Shown: positions 9,329 to 17,490, numbered from the stretch's first letter. The stretch is 64,000 bases of DNA from Achromobacter anxifer (GCF_903652925.1 NZ_CAHLAR010000001.1:744001-808000), one strand, 5' to 3'. The notes: generated by a model not told the origin, from the sequence alone. Made by a program: numbers and translations.

Positions 9329-10395
9329 CAGGGCACCTTGACTTCAAGGTTGGCGGGCCATTGGGCATCGGCGTCCAGCTTCAGCCAGGCCACGCCGGGC
9401 AGGCCGGTCTTGACCTGCTTCAGGTGTCGCTTAAGCAGTTCGGGGCTGATCTGCGCCTTGACGCGGAACATCAGCTTCTGCCGTTCGCTGGCCGTTTCCA
9501 CCGTCTTCGGCGTGAATTGCGCGGTGCTGGCCACGAAGGACACCTTGGCGGGGATGACGTATTGCGGCGCGGCGTCGAGGATGATGCGCACGTCCTGGCC
9601 CAGCGCCACGCGGCCGGCCGCCTGCTCGGGCAGGAAGAAGGTCATGTAGACATCGGTCAGGTCCACCATGTTCAGCACCTTGCCGCCCGCGCCCAGCACT
9701 TCGCCCGGCTGCGCGACGCGGTACTGCACGCGGCCGTCGCGCGGCGCGCGCAGCTCGCTATCGGCGATGTCGGCTTCGATGCGGGCGATGGTGGCCTGCG
9801 CCGCGCTGACGGCGGATTGGGCGCCGATTTCGGCGGCGCGCGCGGCGTCGATGGCGGCCTGCGCGGCCTTGACCTGCGCGCGCGCGGCGTGCACCGAGGC
9901 TTGCGCGCTGCGCACGCGGGCGCGGTCGTCATCCAGTTCCTGGATCGACGACGCGCCTTCCTTGGACAGGGTTTCGGAGCGCGCCAGGCGGCGGCGCGCG
10001 GCATCCAGTTCGCTTTCGCGTTGCACGACCACCGCCTCCGCCGCCAGCTTGTCGCTTTCGCGCTGCGCGACCTGGGCGCTGGCGCTGGCCGCGCCGTTGA
10101 CGGCTTGCTGGTGCTGGGCGCGGGCTTCCTCGCGCTGCGCTTGCAAGGTGTCGATCTGCATGCGCGCCAGCGGCTGGCCGGCGCTGACGAAATCGCCCTC
10201 CACGGCCAGCACGTCCTGCACGCGGCCGGCCAGCTTGGCGGCCACGTCGATCTCGGTGGCCTCGATGCGGCCGTTGCCGCTGATGAAGCCCGCGCCTGGA
10301 CCGGTGTTGGACAGCAGCCGCCAGCCGTAATAGCCGCCAGCGGCGACCGCCAGGGCGATCAGGACAGGGACCAGTTTTCGGGTGGGCAGGCGCAT
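9328..10395 (-). CDS. yhiI: HlyD-family periplasmic adaptor (YhiI-like)
   Basis: A membrane-fusion protein of 355 residues, the same length as E. coli YhiI. An N-terminal membrane anchor (about 8-28) is followed by a split biotinyl-lipoyl domain ([20 protein letters not shown] and the later [14 protein letters not shown]), a long Ala/Gln/Arg-rich coiled-coil hairpin (about 85-205) and a beta-barrel domain. It should link the inner-membrane ABC exporter to the outer-membrane factor encoded just upstream. It has a one-base stop/start overlap with rbbA and is separated from the outer-membrane factor gene by 21 bases. Confidence 0.92.
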   Translation of the reverse strand: MRLPTRKLVPVLIALAVAAGGYYGWRLLSNTGPGAGFISGNGRIEATEIDVAAKLAGRVQDVLAVEGDFVSAGQPLARMQIDTLQAQREEARAQHQQAVNGAASASAQVAQRESDKLAAEAVVVQRESELDAARRRLARSETLSKEGASSIQELDDDRARVRSAQASVHAARAQVKAAQAAIDAARAAEIGAQSAVSAAQATIARIEADIADSELRAPRDGRVQYRVAQPGEVLGAGGKVLNMVDLTDVYMTFFLPEQAAGRVALGQDVRIILDAAPQYVIPAKVSFVASTAQFTPKTVETASERQKLMFRVKAQISPELLKRHLKQVKTGLPGVAWLKLDADAQWPANLEVKVP

Positions 10396-10416
10396 CGGGG
10401 ATCCTTGAGTCTGGGT

Positions 10417-11901
10417 TTATCGGGGGCTGGCGTCTTGCGCGCTGGCGGCGGGCGCCTCGGCGGGGACTTGCGTGCCGCCGCCCAGCGCCGCGTACAGCCG
10501 GACGCGGCTGGACAGCAGCGCGCGGCGGGTCTGCGCCAGCTTTTGCTGGGCGGCCAGCAGATCGCGCTGCGCGTCCAGCACTTCCAGGTAGGGAGAGGCG
10601 CCATGGTCATAGCGCAGCTGCGCCAGGCGCGCGCGCTCGGCCTGCGCGGCCACGGTGGCGCGCAGCACGTCCACCTGTTCGGCGAGCCAGTAGCGGGCCG
10701 ATAGCGCATCGGACACGTCCTTGAACGCGGTCTGTATGGTCTGTTCGTAGGCGGCGACCGCCTGGTCGCGGCGCGCTTCGGTCAGGTCCAGGTTGGCCGA
10801 GCGGCGGCCGGCGTCGAAGATCGGCAGGTTGATGCTGGGCGCGAAGTTCCAGGCGCGGCTGCCGCCCGCGAACAGGCCGTCCAGCTCGCTGCTGGCGGTG
10901 CCGAACGCGCCGGTCAGGGTGATGCTGGGCAGGAAGGCGGCGCGGGCCGCGCCGATGTTGGCGTTGGCGGCCTTGAGCTGGTGTTCGGCTGCGACGATGT
11001 CGGGGCGGTTGACCAGCAGGTCCGAGGGCAGGCCGGCCGGCAATTCGCGCATGACGGCGCCATCGTCCAGGCGCGCGGGCAGCTTGGGCAGGTTGAGCGG
11101 CGCGCCGACCAGCAGCTCCAGCGCATGGGCCTGGGAGGCGCGGGTCTGTTCGAGGTCCGCGCCCAGCGCCTTGGCCTGCTGCCACAGCGTTTCCACCTGG
11201 GTCAGGTCCAGCTTGGATATTGCGCCTTCCTCGAAACGGCGGCGGAAGATGCGCAGCGATTCCTCGCGCGAGGCGATGGTCTCGCGCGTCAGCGTCAGGC
11301 GTTCGTCCAGTTCGCGCAGCGACAGGTAGCTGTCCGCCACTTCGGCGATCAGGCTGAGCGTGGCGGCTCGGGCGGCGGCGTCGGAGGCCAGGTAGTTCTG
11401 CAGCGCGGCATCCTTCAGGCTGCGCACGCGGCCCCAGAAGTCCAGTTCCCAGCTGGCCATGCCCAGGCCCACCTGATATTGGCTGGAGACCAGCGGTTGC
11501 CCGGTGAGGTTCAGGTCTCCCGGCACGCGGGAGCGGGAGCCGTCGGCTTGTGCGCCGATGGTGGGGAACTGGTCCGCGCGCTGGATGCCGTACAGGGCGC
11601 GCGCCTCTTCGACCCGCAGCAGGGCGCGGCGCAGGTCGCGGTTGTTGTCCATGGCGGTGGCGATCAGCGCTTGCAGCGCGGGATCGGGGAAGTAGGCGCG
11701 CCAGCTGATTTCGGCGGCCGCCGCTGCGGTCGCAGCCGAGGTTGCAACGCCTGGGGCCGGGGCCGTGTAGGCGGCGGGCACTGGCAGGGCGGGGCGGTCG
11801 TAGTCGGGCGCCATGGAAACGCAGCCGCCGGCCAGCAGCGCCAGCAGGGCTGCGGGTGCGAAGCGCGCGGCGATCGTGGCCGGAAACGGGCGGCGTGTCA
11901 T
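10417..11901 (-). CDS. Outer-membrane efflux lipoprotein, NodT/OprM family
   Basis: A TolC-like outer-membrane channel of 494 residues. A lipoprotein signal peptide ends in LLAGGC (Cys at about 27), followed by the family start SMAPDYDRPALPVP. Two OEP repeats with long coiled-coil helices make up the rest; GAARAAFLPSITLTG and APSINLPIFDAGRR are recognisable NodT-family segments. It begins the leftward efflux operon, upstream of the HlyD, RbbA and YhhJ homologues, and would form the outer-membrane exit of that pump. Control by the divergent TetR regulator is likely, because an operator-like palindrome lies between the two genes. Confidence 0.93.
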   Translation of the reverse strand: MTRRPFPATIAARFAPAALLALLAGGCVSMAPDYDRPALPVPAAYTAPAPGVATSAATAAAAAEISWRAYFPDPALQALIATAMDNNRDLRRALLRVEEARALYGIQRADQFPTIGAQADGSRSRVPGDLNLTGQPLVSSQYQVGLGMASWELDFWGRVRSLKDAALQNYLASDAAARAATLSLIAEVADSYLSLRELDERLTLTRETIASREESLRIFRRRFEEGAISKLDLTQVETLWQQAKALGADLEQTRASQAHALELLVGAPLNLPKLPARLDDGAVMRELPAGLPSDLLVNRPDIVAAEHQLKAANANIGAARAAFLPSITLTGAFGTASSELDGLFAGGSRAWNFAPSINLPIFDAGRRSANLDLTEARRDQAVAAYEQTIQTAFKDVSDALSARYWLAEQVDVLRATVAAQAERARLAQLRYDHGASPYLEVLDAQRDLLAAQQKLAQTRRALLSSRVRLYAALGGGTQVPAEAPAASAQDASPR

Positions 11902-12051
11902 GCGTAGTCTCTCCAGCGCGGGGGCCGGGCGCGTCCCTGGGCAAGGCGGGCTTGTGGCGCCGCGCCGGGGGCGGACCCGGTACCGGGTTCATGCTTGGAT
12001 GTATTGTGCAGCGCGGCGGCTGAGCATTCCTTGATCAGAATCAAAGTAACG

Positions 12052-12065
12052 ACTGACCGGTCGGT
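12052..12065. promoter_or_regulatory. TetR-type operator palindrome
   Basis: ACTGACCGGTCGGT is an inverted repeat with six of seven base pairs matching around a CCGG centre. Sites of the form ACCGACCGGTCGGT are common in front of TetR-family genes. It lies 42 bases before the preferred TetR start and in the divergent promoter region of the efflux operon, so one repressor could control both directions. Confidence 0.6.
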
Positions 12066-12106
12066 TTTTAATGGAATCCATACGCACAGGGAGTAGAAGG
12101 ATGGGC

Positions 12107-12718
12107 ATGCAGCGCCGTCGTCTTCCTCCGGCCGTGCGGGTCGGGCAGATCCTCGATGCCGCGCTGCAGGAGTTCTCGCAAGCAGGCTATGCCGGCGCCA
12201 GGATGGACGACATCGCGCTGCGGGCCGGGCTGTCCAAGGGCGGCCTCTATGCGCATTTCGACAGCAAGGAAGCGGTCTTCGAGGCCCTGCTGGCGCGCCA
12301 CCTGAGCCCCTCGCGGCTGGACATCGAGGCTGTGGTGGATGGCGCGGGCTCGCCGCGCCATCTGGCGGAACGCATCGTCAACCATCTGCATGTCAGCCTG
12401 GGCAATCCGGCCATGATCAGCACCATGCGGCTGCTGCTGGCCGAGAGCGGCCGCGTGCCCCATCTGGCGGCGCGCTGGCGGCAGGAGACCGCGGACGCGC
12501 ACCAGGCCGACATTGCGGCGCTGCTGGAACGCGCGCGGGCCCGCGGCCTGTGCGCCGATTGCGTGGCGCTGAAGCACCCCTGGCTGCTGCTCTCGCCCAT
12601 CGTGCACACGCTGGTCATGTCGGTCCTGCTGGGACCGGACGAACGCATCGACTTGCCCGAGCGGCGCCAGGCGCACGTGGCGCTGATCTGCGAACTGCTG
12701 CGTCCGGCGCATGCCTGA
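12107..12718 (+). CDS. TetR-family transcriptional regulator
   Basis: A 203-residue repressor. The N-terminal helix-turn-helix is clear: RVGQILDAALQEFSQAGYAG, then MDDIALRAGLSKGGLYAHFD. The C-terminal ligand domain is of the TetR_C AefR-like type with a long helical segment around HPWLLLSPIVHTLVMS. Three in-frame ATGs are possible (12071, 12101 and 12107). Only the last has a well-spaced ribosome site (AGAAGGA, about five bases), while 12071 has none. It is divergent from the outer-membrane factor/HlyD/RbbA/YhhJ operon and is the probable local repressor. The ligand is probably a pump substrate; this is inference. Confidence 0.92.
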   Translation: MQRRRLPPAVRVGQILDAALQEFSQAGYAGARMDDIALRAGLSKGGLYAHFDSKEAVFEALLARHLSPSRLDIEAVVDGAGSPRHLAERIVNHLHVSLGNPAMISTMRLLLAESGRVPHLAARWRQETADAHQADIAALLERARARGLCADCVALKHPWLLLSPIVHTLVMSVLLGPDERIDLPERRQAHVALICELLRPAHA

Positions 12719-12815
12719 AGGGGCCGGCAAAGGGTTTCTTGACGCTGCGGCCGGCTTGGTGTCCTATCCAGAGTGGTCGCGCCGCGGCCATGCACGATCT
12801 GGGCAGCGAGGTGAC

Positions 12816-14408
12816 ATGGCGACATCGGGAGTGACTAGCGACGCACCGGCCTGGCGTTATCTGCCAGTGGCTTTGGCATTGATCCTGCCCATCCTGGCCT
12901 GCGTCGGCTGGACCTGGCTGCAGGCCAACAGCGCGCAGCGGCTCGAAGGCGAAACTACCGCGCGCATCGTGCTCGCCCAGACCGAAAGCATCCTGACCCA
13001 ATCCCATGACATGCTGGAGCGGGTGACGGAGCAGGCGGGCAAGCCCTGCGCCGAGGTGCTGCCCGCCCTGCAGCGCTGGGGCACGCTGAATCCGTATTTC
13101 CGCTCGCTGGTCCTGCTCAGGAAGGAGCAGGTGTATTGCTCGTCGGCGGTGGGGCCGGTCAGCGCCACGATCGATGATTTCAGCCGCTGGAACGTCGAGC
13201 TGTCGCCGGACCGCTGGCAGATGTCGGTGACGGGCACGCCGCTGGCGCCCGACCGTCCGGCCATCCTGCTGGGCAAGTCCAATGCGGAGGGCAACAGCGG
13301 CATGGTGGTGGTGGACGGCCGCTATGTGCAGGATCTGCTGAACGCGGTAGCCACCATGGACGACCTGCAGCTGGAGCTGATCGTCGGCGGGAAGGGCGCG
13401 CCGATACGCAGCGATTCCTGGGGCGGCGCGGCGGCGCGCGCGGTGGCGCTGCATCAGGAAAGCGCGGACGAGGACGATGGCGTGGCGTTGACCGTCAATG
13501 TCGTGGCGCCTCCGGAGAACCTGGTGCGCGCCTGGTCTCGCTCCATGGCGACGTACCTGCCGGTGGCGCTGCTGCTGGGCGTGATCCTGGCGCTGGGCAC
13601 GCACCGGCTACAGGCCAGCAGGCGATCGTTCAGGGAGCAGTTGCGCCGCGCCATGCGGGCCGGCGAGTTCCTGGTCCATTACCAGCCGGTGTATTCGCAG
13701 GCCACGAGCCGCTGCGAGGGCGTGGAGGCGCTGATGCGCTGGGAGCGGCCGGGCATCGGGCCGGTGCGCCCGGATGTGTTCATCGCGCAAGCCGAGACGG
13801 ACGGCATGATCATCGAACTGACCCAGCACCTGCTGCGGCTGATCGAACGCGACATGCGGACCTGGACCATGCCGCCGCACTTCCATATCGCCGTGAACAT
13901 CGCGGCCGAACACTTGTCCAGCGCGGAACTGCTGCCCGACGTCCAGGCCTTCGCGGCGCAGGTCGCGGCAAGCCAGCCGCTGGTGGTGCTGGAGATCACC
14001 GAACGCAGCCTGATCACCGACAACGGCCAGGCGCGGCGCAATATCGACGCGCTGCGCGCCCAGGGCGTGCGCGTGGCCATCGACGACTTCGGCACGGGGC
14101 ACTGTTCCCTGTCATACCTGCAGAAGTTTCCGGTGGACTACCTGAAGGTCGACCAGGGCTTCGTGCAGGCCATCGGGCCGGCCGGCGAAGAGGCGCCGGT
14201 GCTGGACGCCATCATCACGCTGGCGCACCGCCTGGGATTGTCGGTGGTGGCCGAGGGCGTGGAAACCGGATATCAGTTCGATTACCTGAAGGCGCGCGGC
14301 GTGGCGTTCATCCAGGGCTATCTGTTCGCGCGGCCCATGCCTTCGGCCGAGTTGCTGCGCTGGTATGCCGGGCACCAGCAGCCGGGCGCCGCGGCCTGGG
14401 CCGCGTAG
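12816..14408 (+). CDS. Membrane c-di-GMP phosphodiesterase, CSS-motif plus EAL
   Basis: A 530-residue inner-membrane protein. One membrane segment (about 14-35), a periplasmic CSS-motif domain with YCSS at 107-110, a second membrane segment near 250, then a cytoplasmic EAL domain. Catalytic residues look intact: EAL at 304-306, an Asn in AVNIAAEH, Glu in EITER, DDFGTG from about 423, a Lys in YLKVDQ and Glu in AEGVET. It should hydrolyse c-di-GMP. In E. coli PdeC-type proteins the CSS cysteines sense redox state through a periplasmic disulfide; the same is plausible here. ATG 12816 is chosen because GAGGTG precedes it; the frame stays open upstream to 12711 and overlaps the TetR gene. Confidence 0.9.
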   Translation: MATSGVTSDAPAWRYLPVALALILPILACVGWTWLQANSAQRLEGETTARIVLAQTESILTQSHDMLERVTEQAGKPCAEVLPALQRWGTLNPYFRSLVLLRKEQVYCSSAVGPVSATIDDFSRWNVELSPDRWQMSVTGTPLAPDRPAILLGKSNAEGNSGMVVVDGRYVQDLLNAVATMDDLQLELIVGGKGAPIRSDSWGGAAARAVALHQESADEDDGVALTVNVVAPPENLVRAWSRSMATYLPVALLLGVILALGTHRLQASRRSFREQLRRAMRAGEFLVHYQPVYSQATSRCEGVEALMRWERPGIGPVRPDVFIAQAETDGMIIELTQHLLRLIERDMRTWTMPPHFHIAVNIAAEHLSSAELLPDVQAFAAQVAASQPLVVLEITERSLITDNGQARRNIDALRAQGVRVAIDDFGTGHCSLSYLQKFPVDYLKVDQGFVQAIGPAGEEAPVLDAIITLAHRLGLSVVAEGVETGYQFDYLKARGVAFIQGYLFARPMPSAELLRWYAGHQQPGAAAWAA

Positions 14409-14417
14409 CCACGCCGC

Positions 14418-15629
14418 TCAGGCGGTCTTGGCGTCCGGCTCGGCCTTGGCGAAGAACAGGTCGGTGATGCTCTTGCTGTCCAAGGGTTCGCCGTTGATGG
14501 CGCGGGTCAGCAGTTCGGCGCCCAGCAATTGCAGCGAGAACACCAGGTCGGGCCGCACGCGGCGGATCTTTTCCAGGTGCTTGCTGGTGTTGACCAGCGC
14601 CACGGTCTTGACGCCGTTCTCGCCGGTTGCTTCCTTGGCGGCCATCACAATGAAGGCGTTTTCGGCGTCGTCGGCGCGCAGCGCCAGCACGTAGCGCGCG
14701 CGGGTCACGCCCGCGTTGCGCAGCACTTCCACGCTGGACGGGTCGCCTTCGATCAGGTCCGTGGCTGCGGGGTATTCCTGCGGCGTGCCGGCGGGCACGA
14801 TGACGGTGACTTCGTCGCCGCGGCGGCGCAGGCCGTCGTAGACGCTCAGGGCCAGGGGCGTCGCGCCCGCGATGATGATGTGGTTTTTGCGCATGGCGGT
14901 GGAGAACCTGCCTTTGACCAGCCGTTTCAGATTGCCGCCGATCACCGGTCCGGCGATCGCGCTGATGGAGGTGGCGAAGATGGTGATGCCCAGGATGATA
15001 ATCGACGCGGTGAACAGCCGCGCGGTGCCGCTGTGCGGCGTGATGTCGCCATAGCCCACCGTGGACATGGACACGATGGAGAAGTAGAGCGCGGTGGTGA
15101 TGTCGGTGATGGGCGGGTTGAATTCATCGCCCAGGTAGAGCGTGCCGAACACCGCGTAGATCAGCAGCGACAGCATGCTGACCAGGGCGAACAGCGAACC
15201 CGCCGTGACGCTGGCGCGGTCGAAGCGGCGCCAGTAGGCGATCAGCGCGACGATCAGGACCAGCGTGTAGATCCCCAGGCCGGCGCGGCCGCTGTCGCCC
15301 ATGATGGCGAAGGTGCCGATGCCGATCAGCAGCACCAGCGAAAACGCCCAGGCGATGCGGGCCTTCAGGATCAGGCCCAGCGCGATGACCTGCAGCCCCA
15401 CGCCGAGTACCAGGCGTGGTATCTCCAGGAGGCCGACCACGCGCATGACTTCCTGCCAGTTGTCGATGGCGAGCCAGAAGTCGTATTCGCGCGCGCGCAC
15501 TTCGCGCAGCACCGGATGCATGAACGCATAGCCGTCCAGCGCCACCAGGATGGCCAGGCACCAGTTGGGCGGGAACAGCGCCAGCACCTTCCGGAGGCGG
15601 TGCGCGAAGGGAACGTGCAGTGTGGGCAT
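14418..15629 (-). CDS. kch: Kch-type potassium channel with RCK domain
   Basis: A 403-residue six-segment potassium channel resembling E. coli Kch (417 residues). Membrane segments fill residues 20-230; the selectivity filter is TVGYGD at 190-195. Unlike a classic voltage sensor, few regularly spaced arginines are visible in S4. A cytoplasmic TrkA-N/RCK domain begins at about 245 (HIIIAGATPLALSVYDGLRRRG), although the usual GxGxxG nucleotide loop is altered to AGATPLAL. The gene is convergent with the EAL gene, nine bases apart. The start is ATG 15629 with only a weak ribosome site. Confidence 0.9.
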   Translation of the reverse strand: MPTLHVPFAHRLRKVLALFPPNWCLAILVALDGYAFMHPVLREVRAREYDFWLAIDNWQEVMRVVGLLEIPRLVLGVGLQVIALGLILKARIAWAFSLVLLIGIGTFAIMGDSGRAGLGIYTLVLIVALIAYWRRFDRASVTAGSLFALVSMLSLLIYAVFGTLYLGDEFNPPITDITTALYFSIVSMSTVGYGDITPHSGTARLFTASIIILGITIFATSISAIAGPVIGGNLKRLVKGRFSTAMRKNHIIIAGATPLALSVYDGLRRRGDEVTVIVPAGTPQEYPAATDLIEGDPSSVEVLRNAGVTRARYVLALRADDAENAFIVMAAKEATGENGVKTVALVNTSKHLEKIRRVRPDLVFSLQLLGAELLTRAINGEPLDSKSITDLFFAKAEPDAKTA

Positions 15630-15795
15630 GAGGTTAGTCGGGAACGGGTCCCAAGTCCTTTGCCGGCATTGTAGGCGGCAGCCGGAGCTATACCAGATAT
15701 GTATGGAAGGCTATCAACAAAGAATTACTGCAAACCTGGCCGGCGTCCTAAACTTCCTTCATCACGCGGCTATTCATAAGGAACGCCGCTGATAA

Positions 15796-16035
15796 GGGCG
15801 GGACGCCCGCTGTTCTTCAAGCGGATGAATCGCCTGGCGTTGATCACGTTGCAGCTTGTGCAGGGACTAGAGACCCGGCTCAGGTTCACGGTCTGACCGT
15901 ACGTGAGCAGTATGAGGCACGAATGTTGGAATCGCGTGATCCAGGTAGTAGGCATCAGTGCCGGCTGATGACTCCAGGTTCACGTGTTGTTTTAGCGCGG
16001 CGTCTTAACCTTTCGGGGCAGCGCCGCGTTTTTTT
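15796..16035 (+). ncRNA. Candidate structured small RNA, not identified
   Basis: The plus strand folds on inspection into a series of helices ending in a terminator. GGGCG 15796-15800 pairs CGCCC 15804-15808. CCTG 15833-15836 pairs CAGG 15942-15945, and GATCACG 15842-15848 pairs CGTGATC 15935-15941. TTGTGC 15856-15861 pairs GCACGA 15917-15922, GCTCA 15878-15882 pairs TGAGC 15904-15908, and ACGGT 15888-15892 pairs ACCGT 15896-15900. CATCAG 15953-15958 pairs CTGATG 15965-15970. The rod ends in a U-tailed hairpin. I do not recognise 6S, tmRNA, SRP or RNase P signatures. The 5' end is not fixed; no convincing promoter was found. It could instead be an antisense to a long kch leader. Confidence 0.5.
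15995..16035 (+). terminator. Rightward rho-independent terminator with no gene in front
   Basis: CGCGGCG near 15996-16002 pairs with CGCCGCG at 16022-16028, followed by seven T residues (16029-16035). Both flanking genes run leftward, so this terminator must serve an unannotated rightward transcript, presumably the small RNA proposed here. Confidence 0.7.
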
Positions 16036-16073
16036 CGTCCGGCCGCCGGGCTCGCCAGGGCCAGGCTTCAAAT

Positions 16074-16892
16074 TCAAGCCGACGCGTTCGCGTCCGCCGT
16101 TTCATGGCGCCAGTCATCCTGGGCCTCCGGCCGGCTTTCTTCCCCAGTCACCCGAAAATCCAGGTCCAGAGCGATGTCCGCCGCGAACATGTAGCCCCAG
16201 CCGTGCACGGCGCGGATCGGCAGTGTCATCTGGTGGGCCGTCGCCTTGCGCCGCAGGCGGCTGATCATGACGTCGACGAAACGGCGCCGCGTGATGCCGC
16301 CGTCGGCTTCGTCGGCGCCGTCAGGGTAGAAGGCGTCGCGGCTGATCTTGCGGTCGGGGGCGTTCACCAGCCGCGACAGGAAGTCGCGTTCGCCCGTGGT
16401 CAGGCCCAGGGCCCGGCCCGTGGGGCTGATCAGCGTCCAGCCCTTGTTCGCCAGGCGCCAGGTTTCCTGCGCGGGTTCATCCTGCGCGTGCCCGTCCGAG
16501 GCGGCCGCGTCGCTGCTGTCCAGGCCGACCGCGCGGCGCACCAGCGCCTGCAGCGCCGCGGCCAGCTCCAGCCCCGTGACGTCCGACGGCAGGCAGGCGT
16601 CCGCGCCGCAGAGCAGGGTGCGGATGCGGCTTTCGGCGTCGGTGAAGGTGGCGATGGCGACGATGCCCAGGCCGCGGTCCACCGCGCGCAGCCGGACGGC
16701 GGCGTTGTGGATGTCTGGCAGCGGCGCCTTCAGCACGACCAGGGGGCTGGGGCGGCGGGAGTATCTGTCGTAGACGTCGGCCAGGTCGTGGCAGCGGCGG
16801 ACATTGAAACCCAGGTGGGAAAGGGCTTCGACGAGTCCGGCATGCCTGGCGTCGTCATGGCCCAGAAAGATGACATCCAGCGTGTTGTTCAT
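16074..16892 (-). CDS. Atypical response regulator, degenerate receiver plus winged helix
   Basis: A 272-residue OmpR/PhoB-like protein. The receiver (1-120) retains an acidic HDD at 12-14, but the phospho-acceptor Asp is Lys55 (in LVVLKAPLPD), and the conserved Lys of the 'TKP' motif is Ser103 (in ADACLPSD). It therefore probably cannot be phosphorylated and acts through dimerisation or a ligand. The C-terminal DNA-binding domain (about 150-250) is well formed: GLTTGERDFLSRL, then FVDVMISRLRRK and AVHGWGYMF. No sensor kinase is adjacent. ATG 16892 is chosen for GGAAG seven bases upstream and because the domain begins right there; the open frame extends upstream to 17054. Confidence 0.85.
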   Translation of the reverse strand: MNNTLDVIFLGHDDARHAGLVEALSHLGFNVRRCHDLADVYDRYSRRPSPLVVLKAPLPDIHNAAVRLRAVDRGLGIVAIATFTDAESRIRTLLCGADACLPSDVTGLELAAALQALVRRAVGLDSSDAAASDGHAQDEPAQETWRLANKGWTLISPTGRALGLTTGERDFLSRLVNAPDRKISRDAFYPDGADEADGGITRRRFVDVMISRLRRKATAHQMTLPIRAVHGWGYMFAADIALDLDFRVTGEESRPEAQDDWRHETADANASA

Positions 16893-17097
16893 TGATGCTT
16901 CCAATGGGGAGGCAGGGCATGGCTGCGGGGCCCGATGCCTAGCCGTGGCGGTGCGTGTCATGCCCCCCTCTCCCTGTGCTGCGCGCCGCGGCGCGCAAGC
17001 GCCGGACGGTGTTGTTCGGATGGGCGCGACGCCGGGCCCTTGCCCAGGTTTCATGCCGTCGCCGATGGCCGCCCATGCTTCGATGCTGCTTGGAAGT

Positions 17098-17135
17098 CAC
17101 GCCCGTGTTTCATTTAAACACGGGCGTGTTTTTTT
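17098..17135 (+). terminator. Strong rightward terminator with no gene in front
   Basis: A perfect 13-bp stem (CACGCCCGTGTTT at 17098-17110 with AAACACGGGCGTG at 17116-17128), a 5-base loop and seven T residues (17129-17135). Nothing annotated is transcribed rightward into it. It implies a short rightward transcript starting within 16893-17090 or a barrier against transcription into the XRE promoter region. Confidence 0.75.
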
Positions 17136-17139
17136 GTGA

Positions 17140-17151
17140 AGATACGTATCT
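17140..17151. promoter_or_regulatory. Perfect 12-bp palindrome AGATACGTATCT
   Basis: A perfect palindrome immediately behind the rightward terminator. It shares the GATAC/GTATC element with the larger palindrome at 17243-17259, so the two may be sites for the same dimeric regulator, for example the XRE protein encoded downstream. Confidence 0.35.
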
Positions 17152-17242
17152 CTAGTTTCTGACAGTAACAGAAAGCCTGGGTGCAGCGCCATGGAAACGC
17201 TTGAAATAGTGTTTGTTTTGTCATCATGGTCCGGCGCCGATT

Positions 17243-17259
17243 ATGTATCGCCGATACAT
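17243..17259. promoter_or_regulatory. Perfect inverted repeat ATGTATCGCCGATACAT
   Basis: Eight base pairs mirror exactly around one central C. Size and symmetry fit a lambda-repressor-like (XRE) operator. It lies about 270 bases before the XRE gene and about 350 before the response regulator start, so it may act on a further promoter in this gap. Confidence 0.5.
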
Positions 17260-17490
17260 TATTTTCGATTTTTAATATTCGAAACGCCATAAACTTGCGC
17301 AGGTTTTCCTCCACGGCGCTACGATGCCGGCTTGGCTATGCAAGCCAATGATAGATATGGTTTTTTTGACGCCGCGCCAGGGGCGCGTCGAGACGCCCGC
17401 GCGGACCGGAGAGGCGCGCGGACAGCCGGTTGCCGCGATTTGCGGATTAGCCCGGGAATTGGGGGGCAATCCGTTTATTTGGCGCCAGTA

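Larger units (their letters stand above)
15630..16073. other. Intergenic region with a candidate small RNA
   Basis: There is no credible protein gene in these 444 bases. They hold the upstream region of kch, several base-paired segments and a rightward terminator that belongs to neither neighbouring gene, since both run leftward. See the ncRNA entry at 15796-16035. Confidence 0.6.

Noticed and set aside
15770-15955. Leftward 61-codon frame in the kch/response regulator gap
   Set aside because: No ribosome site and no recognisable motif; it overlaps base-paired RNA segments that explain the sequence better.
15796-16035. Identification of the structured RNA as 6S, tmRNA, SRP RNA or RNase P RNA
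   Set aside because: The conserved signature segments of these RNAs that I know are absent, so the RNA is left unnamed.
16935-17155. Overlapping rightward frames of about 60 codons before the terminator at 17098
   Set aside because: They overlap in different frames, are rich in Arg, Cys and Pro as expected for chance frames in G+C-rich DNA, and run into or through the terminator stem.
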